A stretch of DNA of 53,514 nt from Sphaerisporangium sp. Lineage in GTDB: Bacteria; Actinomycetota; Actinomycetes; Streptosporangiales; Streptosporangiaceae. Below, piece by piece: positions 1 through 8,033 of the stretch; within the stretch, counting starts at the first letter, position 1; every line of letters starts with the position of its first letter. The stretch is from NCBI GenBank assembly GCA_025964675.1, contig JAOPYI010000048.1, positions 1 through 53,514 on the forward strand, given 5' to 3'. A program made the position numbers and the translations under genes. The notes under the pieces are model-generated. The model was not told where the DNA came from. It did no database searches and saw nothing but the letters and a program-made list of their open reading frames with translations.

Positions 1-483
1 CTCGGCGGCGGCGTTGCTGTACCCGGTGAGCGCGCCGCGGCAGATCTCGGCTCGCCAGGCGGAGACGGTCTCGGCGAAGGTCACGACCTCCGGGACCGAG
101 GCACCGACGGTGCCGCAGAAGACGAACAACGCCTCCAGCGCGGCTGCCACCTGGGCCCGGACGGGGGCGACACCGGTCCGGTTCGGGGACAATTTCACCA
201 GGTCACGCAGGAGTTCCTTGGCCCTCCACGCAGCCGACAGCTGGCGGCCCGCATCCCCCAGATCCGACAACGCGCACAAAAGTTTGCCCCGCGCCCGCTG
301 CGACAGCTTCTCCGCGCCCCGCAGCAGCAGATTCTTGATCGCGTACTCCAGGTCGGTGGCTCTGCCCCGGCGCCCGTACCGCTCGAAGGTGACCCGGCGG
401 CGGACATCGCCGATCATCTTGTTCGCCAGTTGGACGACGTGGAACAGGTCCACGATCAGCTGTGCGTTCGGCAAGCGTGACAT
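1..483 (-). pseudogene. ISL3-family transposase fragment, cut by the window edge and broken at its 5' end
   Basis: Reading the minus strand from the ATG at 483 gives an open frame running off the window start. It contains LIVDLFHVVQLANK followed by a helical stretch and WRAEICRGALTGYSN, the arrangement of the DDE catalytic domain of ISL3-type transposases: an Asp in the LIVDLFH motif and a late Glu region. The normal N-terminal zinc-finger half is absent. Upstream of 483 the homologous-looking text moves to another frame (PIAYAKRAANVT near 500-515), so I read this as a frameshifted relic. Low-GC, gene-poor DNA follows it, fitting an accessory edge. The identification rests on motif recognition only; the part outside the window cannot be judged. 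Confidence 0.7.
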
Positions 484-738
484 TCGCTGCTCGCTTTGCG
501 TATGCAATCGGACACGAGATCCAGCGCAGCGCGGAGAGCCACATACGAGAAGGAGTCTTCTTCGTGCGCGAAGCGGACGATAAACATCAAACTAGGTAAA
601 ACCGGTCAGCATCTCGTCCCTGCAGGAGGGCCAGACCCACATAGGGTTAGACAAAAAGGCTGCTGTGCGTAGATCATAAGTCAGTCCCGCATATCGGGTC
701 ATTCCGAGCGGTAAAACGGCGAAAGGAACAGTCACCGT

Positions 739-1170
739 ATGCGCCTGACGTCTAAGATCTCTGCCCTGGCAGCTGCCACGGTTGCCACCTTGTCCATCGT
801 GTCCACATCAACGCCGGCCGCCCAAGCCTCCTCAGCGGCAATGGACAACTGTGCAAGCCCTGCTCACCTTTACAACGGTGACGGGGCCGGGAGAATGAAG
901 GGGACCTACAACCTCAAGCTGGCGCCGTACGCCTCATGCGGCAACGTCACCCGTCTCAGCCAGGGCACACTGGTCTACTACCAATGCTGGAAGAGAAACT
1001 CGTACGGCAACTTATGGTGGTACGTCCGCGTAGCCGGTAGCCACACCCACGGATGGATGTCGAGCGCCAACCTCGCTCAACAGCGCGGCAATCTTAACGA
1101 CCACTTGGTCAATTGCTCGTCGCCTAGTGCCTCAATCACAGCCCTCCACTTTAAGGGCTCTACGCACTGA
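739..1170 (+). CDS. Small secreted protein, possibly SH3-like, unknown function
   Basis: The 143-aa product starts at an ATG preceded by a GAAAGGA ribosome site. It begins with MRLTSKISALAAATVATLSI and continues to an AQASSA-type cleavage site near residue 31, a clear Sec signal peptide. The mature part of about 110 residues has four or five cysteines and aromatic-rich turns (LVYYQCW, LWWYVRVAG, HGWMSS) like bacterial SH3 domains of extracellular actinomycete proteins. No catalytic motif is visible. It stands alone between transposase debris and the VOC gene. Being extracellular is well supported; function is unknown. Base composition is lower in G+C than in the core genes further right, consistent with acquired DNA. 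Confidence 0.75.
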   Translation: MRLTSKISALAAATVATLSIVSTSTPAAQASSAAMDNCASPAHLYNGDGAGRMKGTYNLKLAPYASCGNVTRLSQGTLVYYQCWKRNSYGNLWWYVRVAGSHTHGWMSSANLAQQRGNLNDHLVNCSSPSASITALHFKGSTH

Positions 1171-1535
1171 GGCAGATCCGGTAGTCAGATAAGTACATTC
1201 AGTAGTGGTCGATGGTGCGTTCTGTGACCACTGGGCTGGCCGGTGATGGGAACGAAAGGCGCGCCTGCCGTCTGGGGTGATCTTTGTTGACTAAGGTCAA
1301 TCGGAACCCGAAATGGCCCGCCAGGAGTGGTGTTTTGTCCTCCTATACCCGTTTCTCAGGGCCAGGTGAGCGCCCTGTCGGGAAACCGTCTAATCCCGAC
1401 ACCGACACCCTGAGGAAGACGTCGCAAGCGCGATCAAGGACAGTCGCTCTGATCGGCCCCGGCGATCGCATGGTCCGTCCGACGTTCTGAGTGGGTGATC
1501 GCGGGACGTATGGCAACCTATGGGAGGATTGGTCC
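1171..1535. other. Intergenic stretch, no convincing gene
   Basis: Mixed-composition DNA between the secreted protein and the VOC gene. A 68-codon open frame at 1284-1490 has no ribosome site and no recognisable sequence, so I do not call it. The only clear signal is the GGGAGG ribosome site at 1522-1527 for the next gene. I see no RNA gene or repeat. Confidence 0.4.
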
Positions 1536-1973
1536 GTGGGAGCATTAGTTAGGCAGATTCAAGTCACCTTCGACTGCGCATCACCTGAGCGCGTTGCTCG
1601 TTTCTGGTGCGAGGTGCTGGGGTACGTCGCGCCGCCGCCACCGGAGGGGTTTGCCAGTTGGGACGACTTCAATCGCACGCTGCCGCCTGAGCAGCGGGAT
1701 TCATGGTTCGCATGCAGTGATCCCTCGGGCGCGGGTCCGCGGCTGTACTTCCAGCGCGTTCCCGAAGGCAAGGTCGTCAAGAATCGGCTGCACCTTGACG
1801 TGCGGGTCGGCACCGGACTGGTGGGTGAGGAGCGCCTGGCGGCCCTTGAGGCCGAATGCGCGCGGCTGATCCCGCTCGGCGCGGTACGCGTGCGGCTCCT
1901 GGCTGCCGATGAGGTGAACGAGTCGTGCCTGGTCATGCAGGACGTTGAGGGCAACGAGTTCTGCCTCGACTGA
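1536..1973 (+). CDS. VOC-superfamily (glyoxalase/bleomycin-resistance fold) protein
   Basis: The 145-aa protein begins GALVRQIQVTFDCASPERVARFWCEVLGY, the first beta-alpha unit of the vicinal oxygen chelate fold. It ends with CLVMQDVEGNEFCLD, the usual last strand (QDPEGNEFCL) with its terminal glutamate metal ligand. A middle LHLDVRVG supplies the His-containing strand of the second module. I chose the GTG at 1536 because a GGGAGG sits eight bases before it; an in-frame start at 1491 lacks a site. VOC proteins of this size include dioxygenase-like and resistance proteins, and sequence alone does not give the substrate. It is probably cytosolic and monocistronic. Confidence 0.85.
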   Translation: MGALVRQIQVTFDCASPERVARFWCEVLGYVAPPPPEGFASWDDFNRTLPPEQRDSWFACSDPSGAGPRLYFQRVPEGKVVKNRLHLDVRVGTGLVGEERLAALEAECARLIPLGAVRVRLLAADEVNESCLVMQDVEGNEFCLD

Positions 1974-2720
1974 GTGGCAGGCAGGAGCGAAGAGTCCGGC
2001 CGGCTATGCCGGTTCCCATTCGCCGACCTCGAACTTCTCCGCCACAGCCTCGGCCCCACTCAATAAGGGGTCATGCGTCACGAGACCTACCTGGCGGACC
2101 CGGCTCATACTGTTGCACTAAGTTAAAATAACCGGCTTTGGCCTTGGTGCAGCGCGAGCGCAGCGGGCAGCCGGTGCACTGGCCGGTGAAGAGCGCCTTG
2201 CGCTGCAGGTTTCGGGCCATCGCCAGATAGACGAGACATGGCTTCAAAGAGGCCCTCCGCTCGGGTCGGTGTCATAGGACGCAAAGTAGGGGCGTATCCC
2301 GAGGTGGGGTCCGGGTAGTAACGGCGCAGGAAACAACGGATATGCAGGTCAGAGGTCCGCTTTCCAAACTGTGATAGAAGGATCTGCCGAGGCCCTGACC
2401 TGCATACCTGTTGGAAATTTCCCCAGGACTACTGGGACCCCTGCCAGAGGGGAACAGGCTCCTCTAGTTAACCAGCCGGGCCTGGGTCTATTAGATCGCC
2501 GACCTCAAAAGCGCGTTCAGCGCTGGTTGGGCTCTGTGCCCACTCCGATTCAAGATCGACATAATTGCCTTCATGAGCTGGTGTTCATCGGCTTGTACCG
2601 CTTTCGCTGGTTATGACCTCCTCGGTCTTCTCGGGCCCTCCTTCAAGGGAACCTGGCGTGCGCGCCTCGTGATCTTGGCGCCCTCGGCCTGTGCGTGGCG
2701 TTCCTGGGCTGGGTAGTGAT
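1974..2720. other. Gene-poor stretch with broken mobile-element debris
   Basis: About 750 bases without an intact gene. It contains an IS1182-like fragment (2117-2238, listed separately). It also contains a 34-codon minus-strand frame at 2007-2108 (MSRVRQVGLVTHDPLL... ending GEWEPA) that looks like the tail of an unidentified protein. Open frames around 2371-2616 lack ribosome sites and familiar sequence. The patchwork and uneven composition suggest repeated insertion and decay. Confidence 0.5.
2117..2238 (-). pseudogene. IS1182-type transposase C-terminal fragment
   Basis: On the minus strand a short frame reads LVYLAMARNLQRKALFTGQ followed directly by CTGCPLRSRCTKAKAG. The CxxCPLRxRC zinc-ribbon motif after an RKALF stretch is typical of the C-terminal DDE_Tnp_1_6 region of IS1182-family transposases. 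The homology stops abruptly at both ends, with no start codon and no catalytic domain, so this is a relic. It sits close to the unrelated ISL3 relic at the window start. Confidence 0.5.
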
Positions 2721-3236
2721 TTACGTGCGCGAGTTGCGGATGGTCAGGCGGCCGTAGGTGAGCTCTCCGGTGAGGTGAACGTGCAGCTTGCCGGGACGTG
2801 CATAGGTGGCTGCCCTGCAGGTCACGCTGCCCCATTCGGTTCGCACCCCGTCGGGATTCGCGCTCGCGCCGACGGGCAGGACGATCGCGGCGGAGCCATA
2901 GGTGAGCCAGAGCTCGATGTCCACCTGGGGATGTCGGATGAGGGCATGGGACAGGTCGAGACGTACCTTGCCGTATTCGGAGTCGATCCGTAGCAGGCGT
3001 GGGACCCGCCAGTCGCCCTCTCTCCTGATGCGTCCGCTTCTGGGCGTCAGGTGGACCATGTCGACCGTCAGGTCGGAGACCATCGCGAGCAGGTCGCCGT
3101 GAGACTGCGCGGTGAGCGCCAGTTCGAGTCGCCGTTCCAGCTCACTGGCGGTGAGGCGTCCGTCGGCGAAGCTGTCCTGCAGCAGTTGGACGGACTTGTC
3201 GCGATCGTCGTCGGAGACTCGTGCCTGTGGTGCCAC
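2721..3236 (-). CDS. DUF1707 (SHOCT-like) domain protein with cell-wall-active C-terminal half
   Basis: About 171 aa from the GTG at 3236. Residues 6-60 (RVSDDDRDKSVQLLQDSFADG, then LTASELERRLELALTAQSHGDL) are the DUF1707 domain of actinobacterial proteins. The C-terminal part (VRLDLSHALI, IELWLTYGSAAIVLPVG) is a beta-rich region resembling the LiaF/DUF2154-like domain. There is no signal peptide. It is the last gene of a five-gene minus-strand group and starts 24 bases after the permease stop. Longer upstream reading would run through the permease in another frame, so the GTG is preferred although its ribosome site is weak. Function is unknown; DUF1707 proteins often sit beside ABC exporters and envelope-stress genes. 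Confidence 0.75.
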   Translation of the reverse strand: MAPQARVSDDDRDKSVQLLQDSFADGRLTASELERRLELALTAQSHGDLLAMVSDLTVDMVHLTPRSGRIRREGDWRVPRLLRIDSEYGKVRLDLSHALIRHPQVDIELWLTYGSAAIVLPVGASANPDGVRTEWGSVTCRAATYARPGKLHVHLTGELTYGRLTIRNSRT

Positions 3237-3259
3237 GCCCGCCGCCGCTTGGCGCGGGT

Positions 3260-4063
3260 TCACTGACTGACGGCTCTCTTGTACAGCCGCGTGGCCAGCG
3301 GCACGAACACGACCAGGAGCACGAGCGACCACAGTATCGACGCCGGCACCGCGTGCTGCAGCGGCCAGGCGCTGGGCACGGGCATGGCCGCGCTGGTGTT
3401 GCCGAACAGCTCGCGCGTGCCCTGGATGAGCGTGGAGACCGGGCTCCATTCGGCGATCACCTTCAGTGGCCCGGGCAGGCGCGCACTGTCGACGAAGGCG
3501 TTGGACAGGAAGACCAGCGGAAGCGACACGAGGGTGGCCACGTTGTTGAACACCTCCGGCGTGCGCAGGGCCAGCGCGACCGTCGCCGTCACCCAGGAGA
3601 AGGCGTACGCGAACAGCAGCAGCACCAGGAATCCCAGGGCCGCTTCGAGCGGCGAGGTGTGGATGCGCCATCCGACGAGCAGCCCGACGAGCGCCATGGT
3701 CACGATGCTGGTCACATTCGTGATCAGGTCGCTGAAGGTCTGGCCGGTCAGCACCGCCGAGGGCGACATCGGCAGGGTGCGGAACCGGTCGAAGATGCCT
3801 TTCTGCAGGTCCAGTGTGAGGGTGTACCCGGTGATTTGCGCGCTGGTGGTGATTGTCATGACGAAGATGCCGGGGAGCAGGTATTCCGTGTACGACATGC
3901 CGGGCAGTTCGATCATGCTGCCGAAGACGTAGGCGAACAGCAGCACGAGCACGATCGGCAGCAGGACCACGCCGCCGAGCATGTCGGGTGCTCGCTTGAT
4001 CTTCAACGCGTTGCGCTTGGTGATCGTCATGCTGTCGGCGAGTGCCATCTGCAGGGTGTTCAT
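3260..4063 (-). CDS. ABC-2 type exporter permease, DrrB-like
   Basis: The 267-aa integral membrane protein has six hydrophobic segments, for example VVLLPIVLVLLFAYVFGS near residue 33 and LWSLVLLVVFVPLATRLY at the end. The central SWVTATVALALRTPEVFNN and PLVFLSNAFV stretches match the ABC2_membrane/DrrB family. Its ATG at 4063 overlaps the ATPase stop as ATGA, indicating translational coupling. With the preceding DrrA-type ATPase it should form an exporter in the cytoplasmic membrane. The family includes daunorubicin, antibiotic and lipid exporters; the substrate cannot be inferred. The neighbouring DUF4097 and DUF1707 proteins suggest an envelope role more than drug self-resistance. Confidence 0.9.
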   Translation of the reverse strand: MNTLQMALADSMTITKRNALKIKRAPDMLGGVVLLPIVLVLLFAYVFGSMIELPGMSYTEYLLPGIFVMTITTSAQITGYTLTLDLQKGIFDRFRTLPMSPSAVLTGQTFSDLITNVTSIVTMALVGLLVGWRIHTSPLEAALGFLVLLLFAYAFSWVTATVALALRTPEVFNNVATLVSLPLVFLSNAFVDSARLPGPLKVIAEWSPVSTLIQGTRELFGNTSAAMPVPSAWPLQHAVPASILWSLVLLVVFVPLATRLYKRAVSQ

Positions 4064-5025
4064 CGCACGGTCTCCTTGATCTTCTCGTCGGCCTCGTGTC
4101 CCGTGAGGGTCAGGAACACGTCGTCCAGGGTCGGCCGGCGCAGTCCGGCATCGCGTACGGTGATCCGTTCGGCGGTCAGGTGGCCGAGGGCCGTGGTCAG
4201 CGCGGCGGCGCCGCCGGTGACCGGGATCGTGACCTGCAGGGCGGTGGCGTTGACCTGTATGTCCCCGACGGCCAGCGGCGCCAGCGTCCGCCTGACGGCC
4301 TCCAGGTCCGCCGCGCTCGTCACCGACAGCTCGATCCGGTCGCCGCCCACCTGGTCCTTGAGCTCGTCGGCGGTGCCGAGCGCGATCACGTGGCCGTGGT
4401 CGACCACCCCGATGCGGTCGGCGAGCCGGTCGGCCTCCTCCATGTACTGGGTGGTGAGCAGCACCGTCGTGCCCGTCGTGACGAGTTCGGAGATGACGTC
4501 CCACAGGCTTGCCCGAGCCCGTGGGTCGAGACCGGTCGTGGGCTCGTCGAGGAACAGCACCGGCGGGTTGGCGACCAGCGCGCCGGCCAGGTCGAGCCGG
4601 CGTCGCATGCCTCCTGAGTAGCCCTTAACCGGGCGGTCGCCCGCCTCCGTCAGGTCGAAGCGCTCCAGCAGCTCGCGGGCACGCTGCTTGGCGCGCTTGA
4701 CGCCCAGGTGGTAGAGGCGGCCGACCATCTCCAGGTTCTCGGCGCCGGTGAGGTGGTCGTCGACGGCGGCGTACTGGCCGGAGGCGCCGATGTGGGCGCG
4801 CAGCCGGCGCGCGTCGCGGACGACGTCGAGCCCGGCCACCTTGGCGTGCCCGGCGTCCGGTTTCAGCAGCGTGGTCAAGATTCGCACGGTGGTCGTCTTG
4901 CCGGCTCCGTTCGGCCCGAGCAGCCCGAACACCGTTCCCTCGGGGACCGACAGATCCATCCCGTCGAGGGCCACCACGTCGCCGTACTTCTTGACCAGGC
5001 CCTCGGCTACGATCGCGTCTGGCAT
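4060..5025 (-). CDS. ABC exporter ATP-binding protein, DrrA-like
   Basis: The 321-aa ATPase starts at an ATG preceded by AAAGGGG. It has Walker A GPNGAGKTT (residues 37-45), signature SGGMRRRLDLAGAL, Walker B PVLFLDEPTTGLD and the H-loop region TTQYMEEADRLADRI. The roughly 100-residue C-terminal extension (ADELKDQVGGDRIEL, then a DUF4162-type domain ending LDDVFLTLTG) is characteristic of DrrA/DUF4162 ATPases. It energises the permease encoded directly downstream with a four-base overlap. The gene follows the DUF4097 gene by 17 bases, so the two likely share a transcript. Confidence 0.93.
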   Translation of the reverse strand: MPDAIVAEGLVKKYGDVVALDGMDLSVPEGTVFGLLGPNGAGKTTTVRILTTLLKPDAGHAKVAGLDVVRDARRLRAHIGASGQYAAVDDHLTGAENLEMVGRLYHLGVKRAKQRARELLERFDLTEAGDRPVKGYSGGMRRRLDLAGALVANPPVLFLDEPTTGLDPRARASLWDVISELVTTGTTVLLTTQYMEEADRLADRIGVVDHGHVIALGTADELKDQVGGDRIELSVTSAADLEAVRRTLAPLAVGDIQVNATALQVTIPVTGGAAALTTALGHLTAERITVRDAGLRRPTLDDVFLTLTGHEADEKIKETVR

Positions 5026-5042
5026 GGGAACCCCTTTGGTTG

Positions 5043-5969
5043 TCAGGAACGATGGATGACGATGTCGCCGTGGGCGGTGTGCGCCCGCACCTCGACGACC
5101 TGATCGGACTGACCGGGATCGTCCAACTGACCGGGATCGTCCATGGGGTCCAGGGAGACGTCCACGGTGCCGTACTTTGAGCTCACGTCCAGCCACGCGG
5201 CGGAGCCCTCCCGGATTCCGAGCTCCAGCCCGCCGCCGGTGGTCTCCATGACGACCGAGCCGGACACCACCTCGCCGATCCGGACGCTGCCGTAGGCCGT
5301 CTTGGCGGCGACGTCGGCCAGGGCGTGATCGACGGTGCTGTCGCCGTGGGCGGAGTTCAGGCGGAGGTCGCCGGTCACCTCGCGCAGGCGGATCTCGCCG
5401 TGTGAGGTCTTGACCACCGCCGTGCCGTCGATCTTGCCGATGCGGATGTCGCCGTTGGTCGTGGTGACCTCGGCATGCCCGGCCGAGCGGGTGACCGAGA
5501 TGTCGCCATGGGTGGAGTTCAGCCGCAGCCGGCCAGCCTGCTCGACCTGGATGTCGCCGTAGGAGGTGGTGAAGCTCACCTCGCCGAGCGCGCCCCGGCA
5601 GCGGAGGCTCGCCGCCGTCTTGGCGTCGATGCGGGAGCCCGCCGGAAGGTCGACCGTCACGTCGACCGAGCCACCCCAGCCGAGCAGCAGTGAACGCGCC
5701 CAGTTCGAGGGCGACTCCACCAGCTTGTCGAGCGAGAGGCCCCAGCCGGGCATCGAAGTGGCCCGGTCCTTGGCCGCCCGCACCAGGAGCCTGCCGTCGG
5801 CGTACTCGACCTGGGTGTGCTCGGCGGCGTGCACGTCGGCGTCGTTGAGCTCGTCGCTCGGGCGGATCTCGACGACGGTGTCGGCGCGGTCGCTCGCGTT
5901 GATCCGGACGTTGGCGGTCGCCATGTCGATGATGGCGAGGATAGGTTCTGGGCTGTCGAAGGTCGGCAT
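5043..5969 (-). CDS. DUF4097-family beta-strand-repeat protein (bactofilin/adhesin-like)
   Basis: About 308 aa beginning MPTFDSPEPILAIIDMATANVRI. The body is built of short repeated beta units containing G-(E/D)-(I/V) turns, such as SFTTSYGDIQVEQAG, LNSTHGDISVTRS, VTTTNGDIRIGK, VKTSHGEIRLREV and LNSAHGDSTVD. This is a right-handed beta-helix-like pattern diagnostic of DUF4097. There is no signal peptide or membrane anchor, so it is probably cytosolic. The ATG at 5969 has an excellent AAGGAGGGG site. An upstream in-frame ATG at 6002 overlaps the preceding gene's stop (TGATG) and could also be used. It lies between the RHH regulator and the ABC exporter; its biochemical role is not known. Confidence 0.88.
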   Translation of the reverse strand: MPTFDSPEPILAIIDMATANVRINASDRADTVVEIRPSDELNDADVHAAEHTQVEYADGRLLVRAAKDRATSMPGWGLSLDKLVESPSNWARSLLLGWGGSVDVTVDLPAGSRIDAKTAASLRCRGALGEVSFTTSYGDIQVEQAGRLRLNSTHGDISVTRSAGHAEVTTTNGDIRIGKIDGTAVVKTSHGEIRLREVTGDLRLNSAHGDSTVDHALADVAAKTAYGSVRIGEVVSGSVVMETTGGGLELGIREGSAAWLDVSSKYGTVDVSLDPMDDPGQLDDPGQSDQVVEVRAHTAHGDIVIHRS

Positions 5970-6001
5970 TGCGGTCCCCTCCTTACGAGTTGGCGTGGCC
6001 A

Positions 6002-6532
6002 TCAGCGCACCCAGCCGCTGTAGCGATTACCGGTCTGCTGGGTCGCGCGCCGGGCGGAGCGGCGGCCGGCGTCGCCCGGGTCGAGCGCGGCGGCGACGGC
6101 GCGGACCAGCCAGGCGTTGACCGATAGCCCGTCTCGGGCGGCTGCCTCCTCGATGCGCGGCTTGAGGTGCTCGGGGACCCGGAGCGAGATCCGGGAGGTC
6201 CCGCCGTCGTCGGCGTCCGGGGGTGGTGGCGGCGGGGCGGGCGGCCGCTCGTACCGCTCGATCTCGTCCTCCCCCTCGAACGGCCGGCCAGCTCGTGGTG
6301 TCACGACGAAGCTGGGGTCGCGTCCACGCAGACGCACCTCGACCGAGCCGGGTGCGAGCTCCTGGGTGATCTCGTCCGCGGCGGCGGACAGGGCCTCCAG
6401 CAGGGCGAGCCGGGTGGCCGACTCGAGCGTTGCGGCGAGGCGCTCGGCCAGCGCGCGAGCTTCCTCGCCGCCCGCTCCGGCGGCGATGGCGAGTTCGCGG
6501 CGGAGGTGATCGACATACGGCGCGAGGTCCAT
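6002..6532 (-). CDS. Ribbon-helix-helix (HicB-antitoxin-like) DNA-binding regulator
   Basis: The 176-aa product has an alpha-helical N-terminal half (MDLAPYVDHLRRELAIAAG...) and a proline-rich linker near residues 96-107. Its C-terminal RHH domain reads SRISLRVPEHLKPRIEEAA followed by ARDGLSVNAWLVRAVAAAL; the SRISLRVP beta strand and SVNAWLVRAV helix are the HicB/Arc fold. No HicA toxin gene is adjacent, so it is probably a transcription regulator, not an antitoxin. It is first in a minus-strand group with the DUF4097 protein and exporter. The ATG at 6532 has no ribosome site, and a -10-like CATAGT lies six bases before it, so the mRNA is probably leaderless. It likely represses its own operon through the boxes at 6532-6597. 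Confidence 0.82.
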   Translation of the reverse strand: MDLAPYVDHLRRELAIAAGAGGEEARALAERLAATLESATRLALLEALSAAADEITQELAPGSVEVRLRGRDPSFVVTPRAGRPFEGEDEIERYERPPAPPPPPPDADDGGTSRISLRVPEHLKPRIEEAAARDGLSVNAWLVRAVAAALDPGDAGRRSARRATQQTGNRYSGWVR

Positions 6533-6597
6533 GACGTCACTATGACATCATGACGGTGTCACGGCAAGGCGCTCTACTGATGTCATGAATGACGTCA
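6532..6597 (-). promoter_or_regulatory. Leaderless promoter covered by an array of TGAYRTCA boxes
   Basis: On the minus strand TTGCCG (6562-6567) and CATAGT (6539-6544) are spaced by 17 bases and place transcription at or next to the ATG at 6532. Four eight-base boxes fit TGAYRTCA: 6532-6539, 6543-6550, 6578-6585 and 6590-6597. Two are the perfect palindrome TGACGTCA. The degenerate TGACGGTGTCA lies at 6551-6561. Box starts are 11 or 12 bases apart within each pair, about one helical turn, as expected for cooperating RHH dimers. The boxes cover the -10, the start and the region just upstream of the -35. Confidence 0.65.
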
Positions 6598-6755
6598 CTT
6601 GGTCAATGATGACGAGGAGGACGGGAAGCCTGTGAGTGCCAAGGACGGCCAGCCAGCGCTCCATCTTGCAGAACCTGATGGACGCCATGATCGGCGAGGC
6701 CGTTGCCAGCGACGCAGGTGCGGTCTGATGGGCGCGCCCAGCACCCGAACCCGAC

Positions 6756-8003
6756 CTACGAGGTGACGGCGCACTGTCCGCGGTCCTTTCTGACGGGACC
6801 CACCGCGTTGGGGCGCACGTCGAAGTCGAAGATGGCTGTGGGGATGTAGAGCGAGCAGCACGCGTTGGGGATGTCCACGATCCCGCTGATCCGGCCCTCG
6901 ATCGGCGCCGAGCCGAGGAGCAGGTACGCCTGCTCGCCCGTGTAGCCCCATTTCTTCAGGTACTCGATGGCGTTGAGGCAGGCCCGGCGGTAGGCGACCG
7001 TCGCGTCCAGGTAGTGGTTGGTGTCACTGTCGTGGTCGACCGAGATGCCGATGAACGACAGGAACTCCGAGTACCGCGGCTCGACGTTGCCCGGCATGAA
7101 CACGGGGTTGGTCGTCACGCCGTACTTCTCCATGCCGCCCTTGATGAGGTCCACGTGGAAGTCGACGAACCCGCCCATCTCGATCGCGCCGCAGAAGGTG
7201 ATCTCTCCATCGCCCTGGCTGAAATGGAGGTCGCCCACGGAAAGCTTGGCGTCCTTCACGAAGATGGGACAGAGAACCCGGGCGCCACGGGTGAAGTTCT
7301 TGATGTCCTGGTTGCCGCCGTTCTCCCGGGGCGGCACCGTGCGGGCCCCCTCGCCGATGACGCGGTCCGCCACATCGCCGGTCGCCGTGCCGGCGAGAGC
7401 GTTTCGGGGCTCCGGCGGCAGGCCCAGCGCCGGGACACGGTGAGGGTCGGTGTCGATCAGCGCCCGCTCCCGCCGGTTCCAGGCCGCGAGCAGCTCCGGC
7501 GACGGCGCCGTACCGAACAGCCCGGGGTGGGTGATGCCAGCGAACCGGACGCCGGGCAGGTGACGGGATGTCGCGTACACCCCGTGGAAGTCCCAGATCG
7601 CCTTGTAGGCGCCCGGGAAGTGGTCCGTCAGGAAACCTCCCCCGTTCACCTTGGCGAAGACACCGGTGTATCCCCATCCCTGCCCGGGGAAGTCACCCGC
7701 CTGCTGCGGGACGGGGCCGAGGTCGAGGATGTCGACGATCAGGAGGTCTCCGGGCTCCGCGCCCTCGATCGCGATGGGCCCGCTGAGCATGTGCGGGAGC
7801 GAGAGGTCGATGTCACGCACGTCGTCGGCGGAGTCGTTGTTGCCGATCTGGGCATCGGTCCAGTCCCGGCACTCGACCCGGAACTCGTCACCGGGCCGCA
7901 CCGTGACGACAGCGGGGACGTCGGGGTGCCACCTGTTGTGACCGGGTACGTCCTGATCCCGCATGGACCGCGACTGGTCCACGCTGAACACGACTTTCGG
8001 CAT
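6756..8003 (-). CDS. fmdA: Formamidase (acetamidase/formamidase family)
   Basis: The 415-aa protein starts MPKVVFSVDQSRSMRDQDVPGHNRWHP with a GGAGG site seven bases before the ATG. It is full length for the FmdA_AmdA family. Family signatures include VRPGDEFRVECRDWTD, GDLHFSQGDGEITFCGAIEMGG and the C-terminal CLNAIEYLKKWGYT and ACCSLYIPTAIFDFDV. FmdA enzymes hydrolyse formamide (some also acetamide) to ammonia and the acid in the cytosol, releasing nitrogen. The FmdB-type zinc-ribbon gene lies 30 bases upstream in the same direction, the usual pairing. The neighbouring NMT1-type importer may supply a nitrogenous substrate, which is an inference. Confidence 0.95.
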   Translation of the reverse strand: MPKVVFSVDQSRSMRDQDVPGHNRWHPDVPAVVTVRPGDEFRVECRDWTDAQIGNNDSADDVRDIDLSLPHMLSGPIAIEGAEPGDLLIVDILDLGPVPQQAGDFPGQGWGYTGVFAKVNGGGFLTDHFPGAYKAIWDFHGVYATSRHLPGVRFAGITHPGLFGTAPSPELLAAWNRRERALIDTDPHRVPALGLPPEPRNALAGTATGDVADRVIGEGARTVPPRENGGNQDIKNFTRGARVLCPIFVKDAKLSVGDLHFSQGDGEITFCGAIEMGGFVDFHVDLIKGGMEKYGVTTNPVFMPGNVEPRYSEFLSFIGISVDHDSDTNHYLDATVAYRRACLNAIEYLKKWGYTGEQAYLLLGSAPIEGRISGIVDIPNACCSLYIPTAIFDFDVRPNAVGPVRKDRGQCAVTS

Positions 8004-8033
8004 GGCTGCCTCCTGGGTGGATATGTCCGCTGG

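Noticed and set aside
2371-2616. 81-codon plus-strand frame
   Set aside because: No ribosome site, no recognisable sequence, in a region of mobile-element debris.
3221-4621. 466-codon plus-strand frame over the exporter genes
   Set aside because: Antisense to the intact permease and ATPase; Gln/Arg/His-rich shadow composition.
6002-6532. HicAB toxin-antitoxin system
   Set aside because: No HicA-like toxin gene is adjacent; neighbours are a DUF4097 protein and a formamidase, so a regulator is more likely.
6635-6730. Short plus-strand frame (VPRTASQRSILQNLMDAMIGEA...)
   Set aside because: About 31 codons with no ribosome site or known match; probably chance or a remnant.
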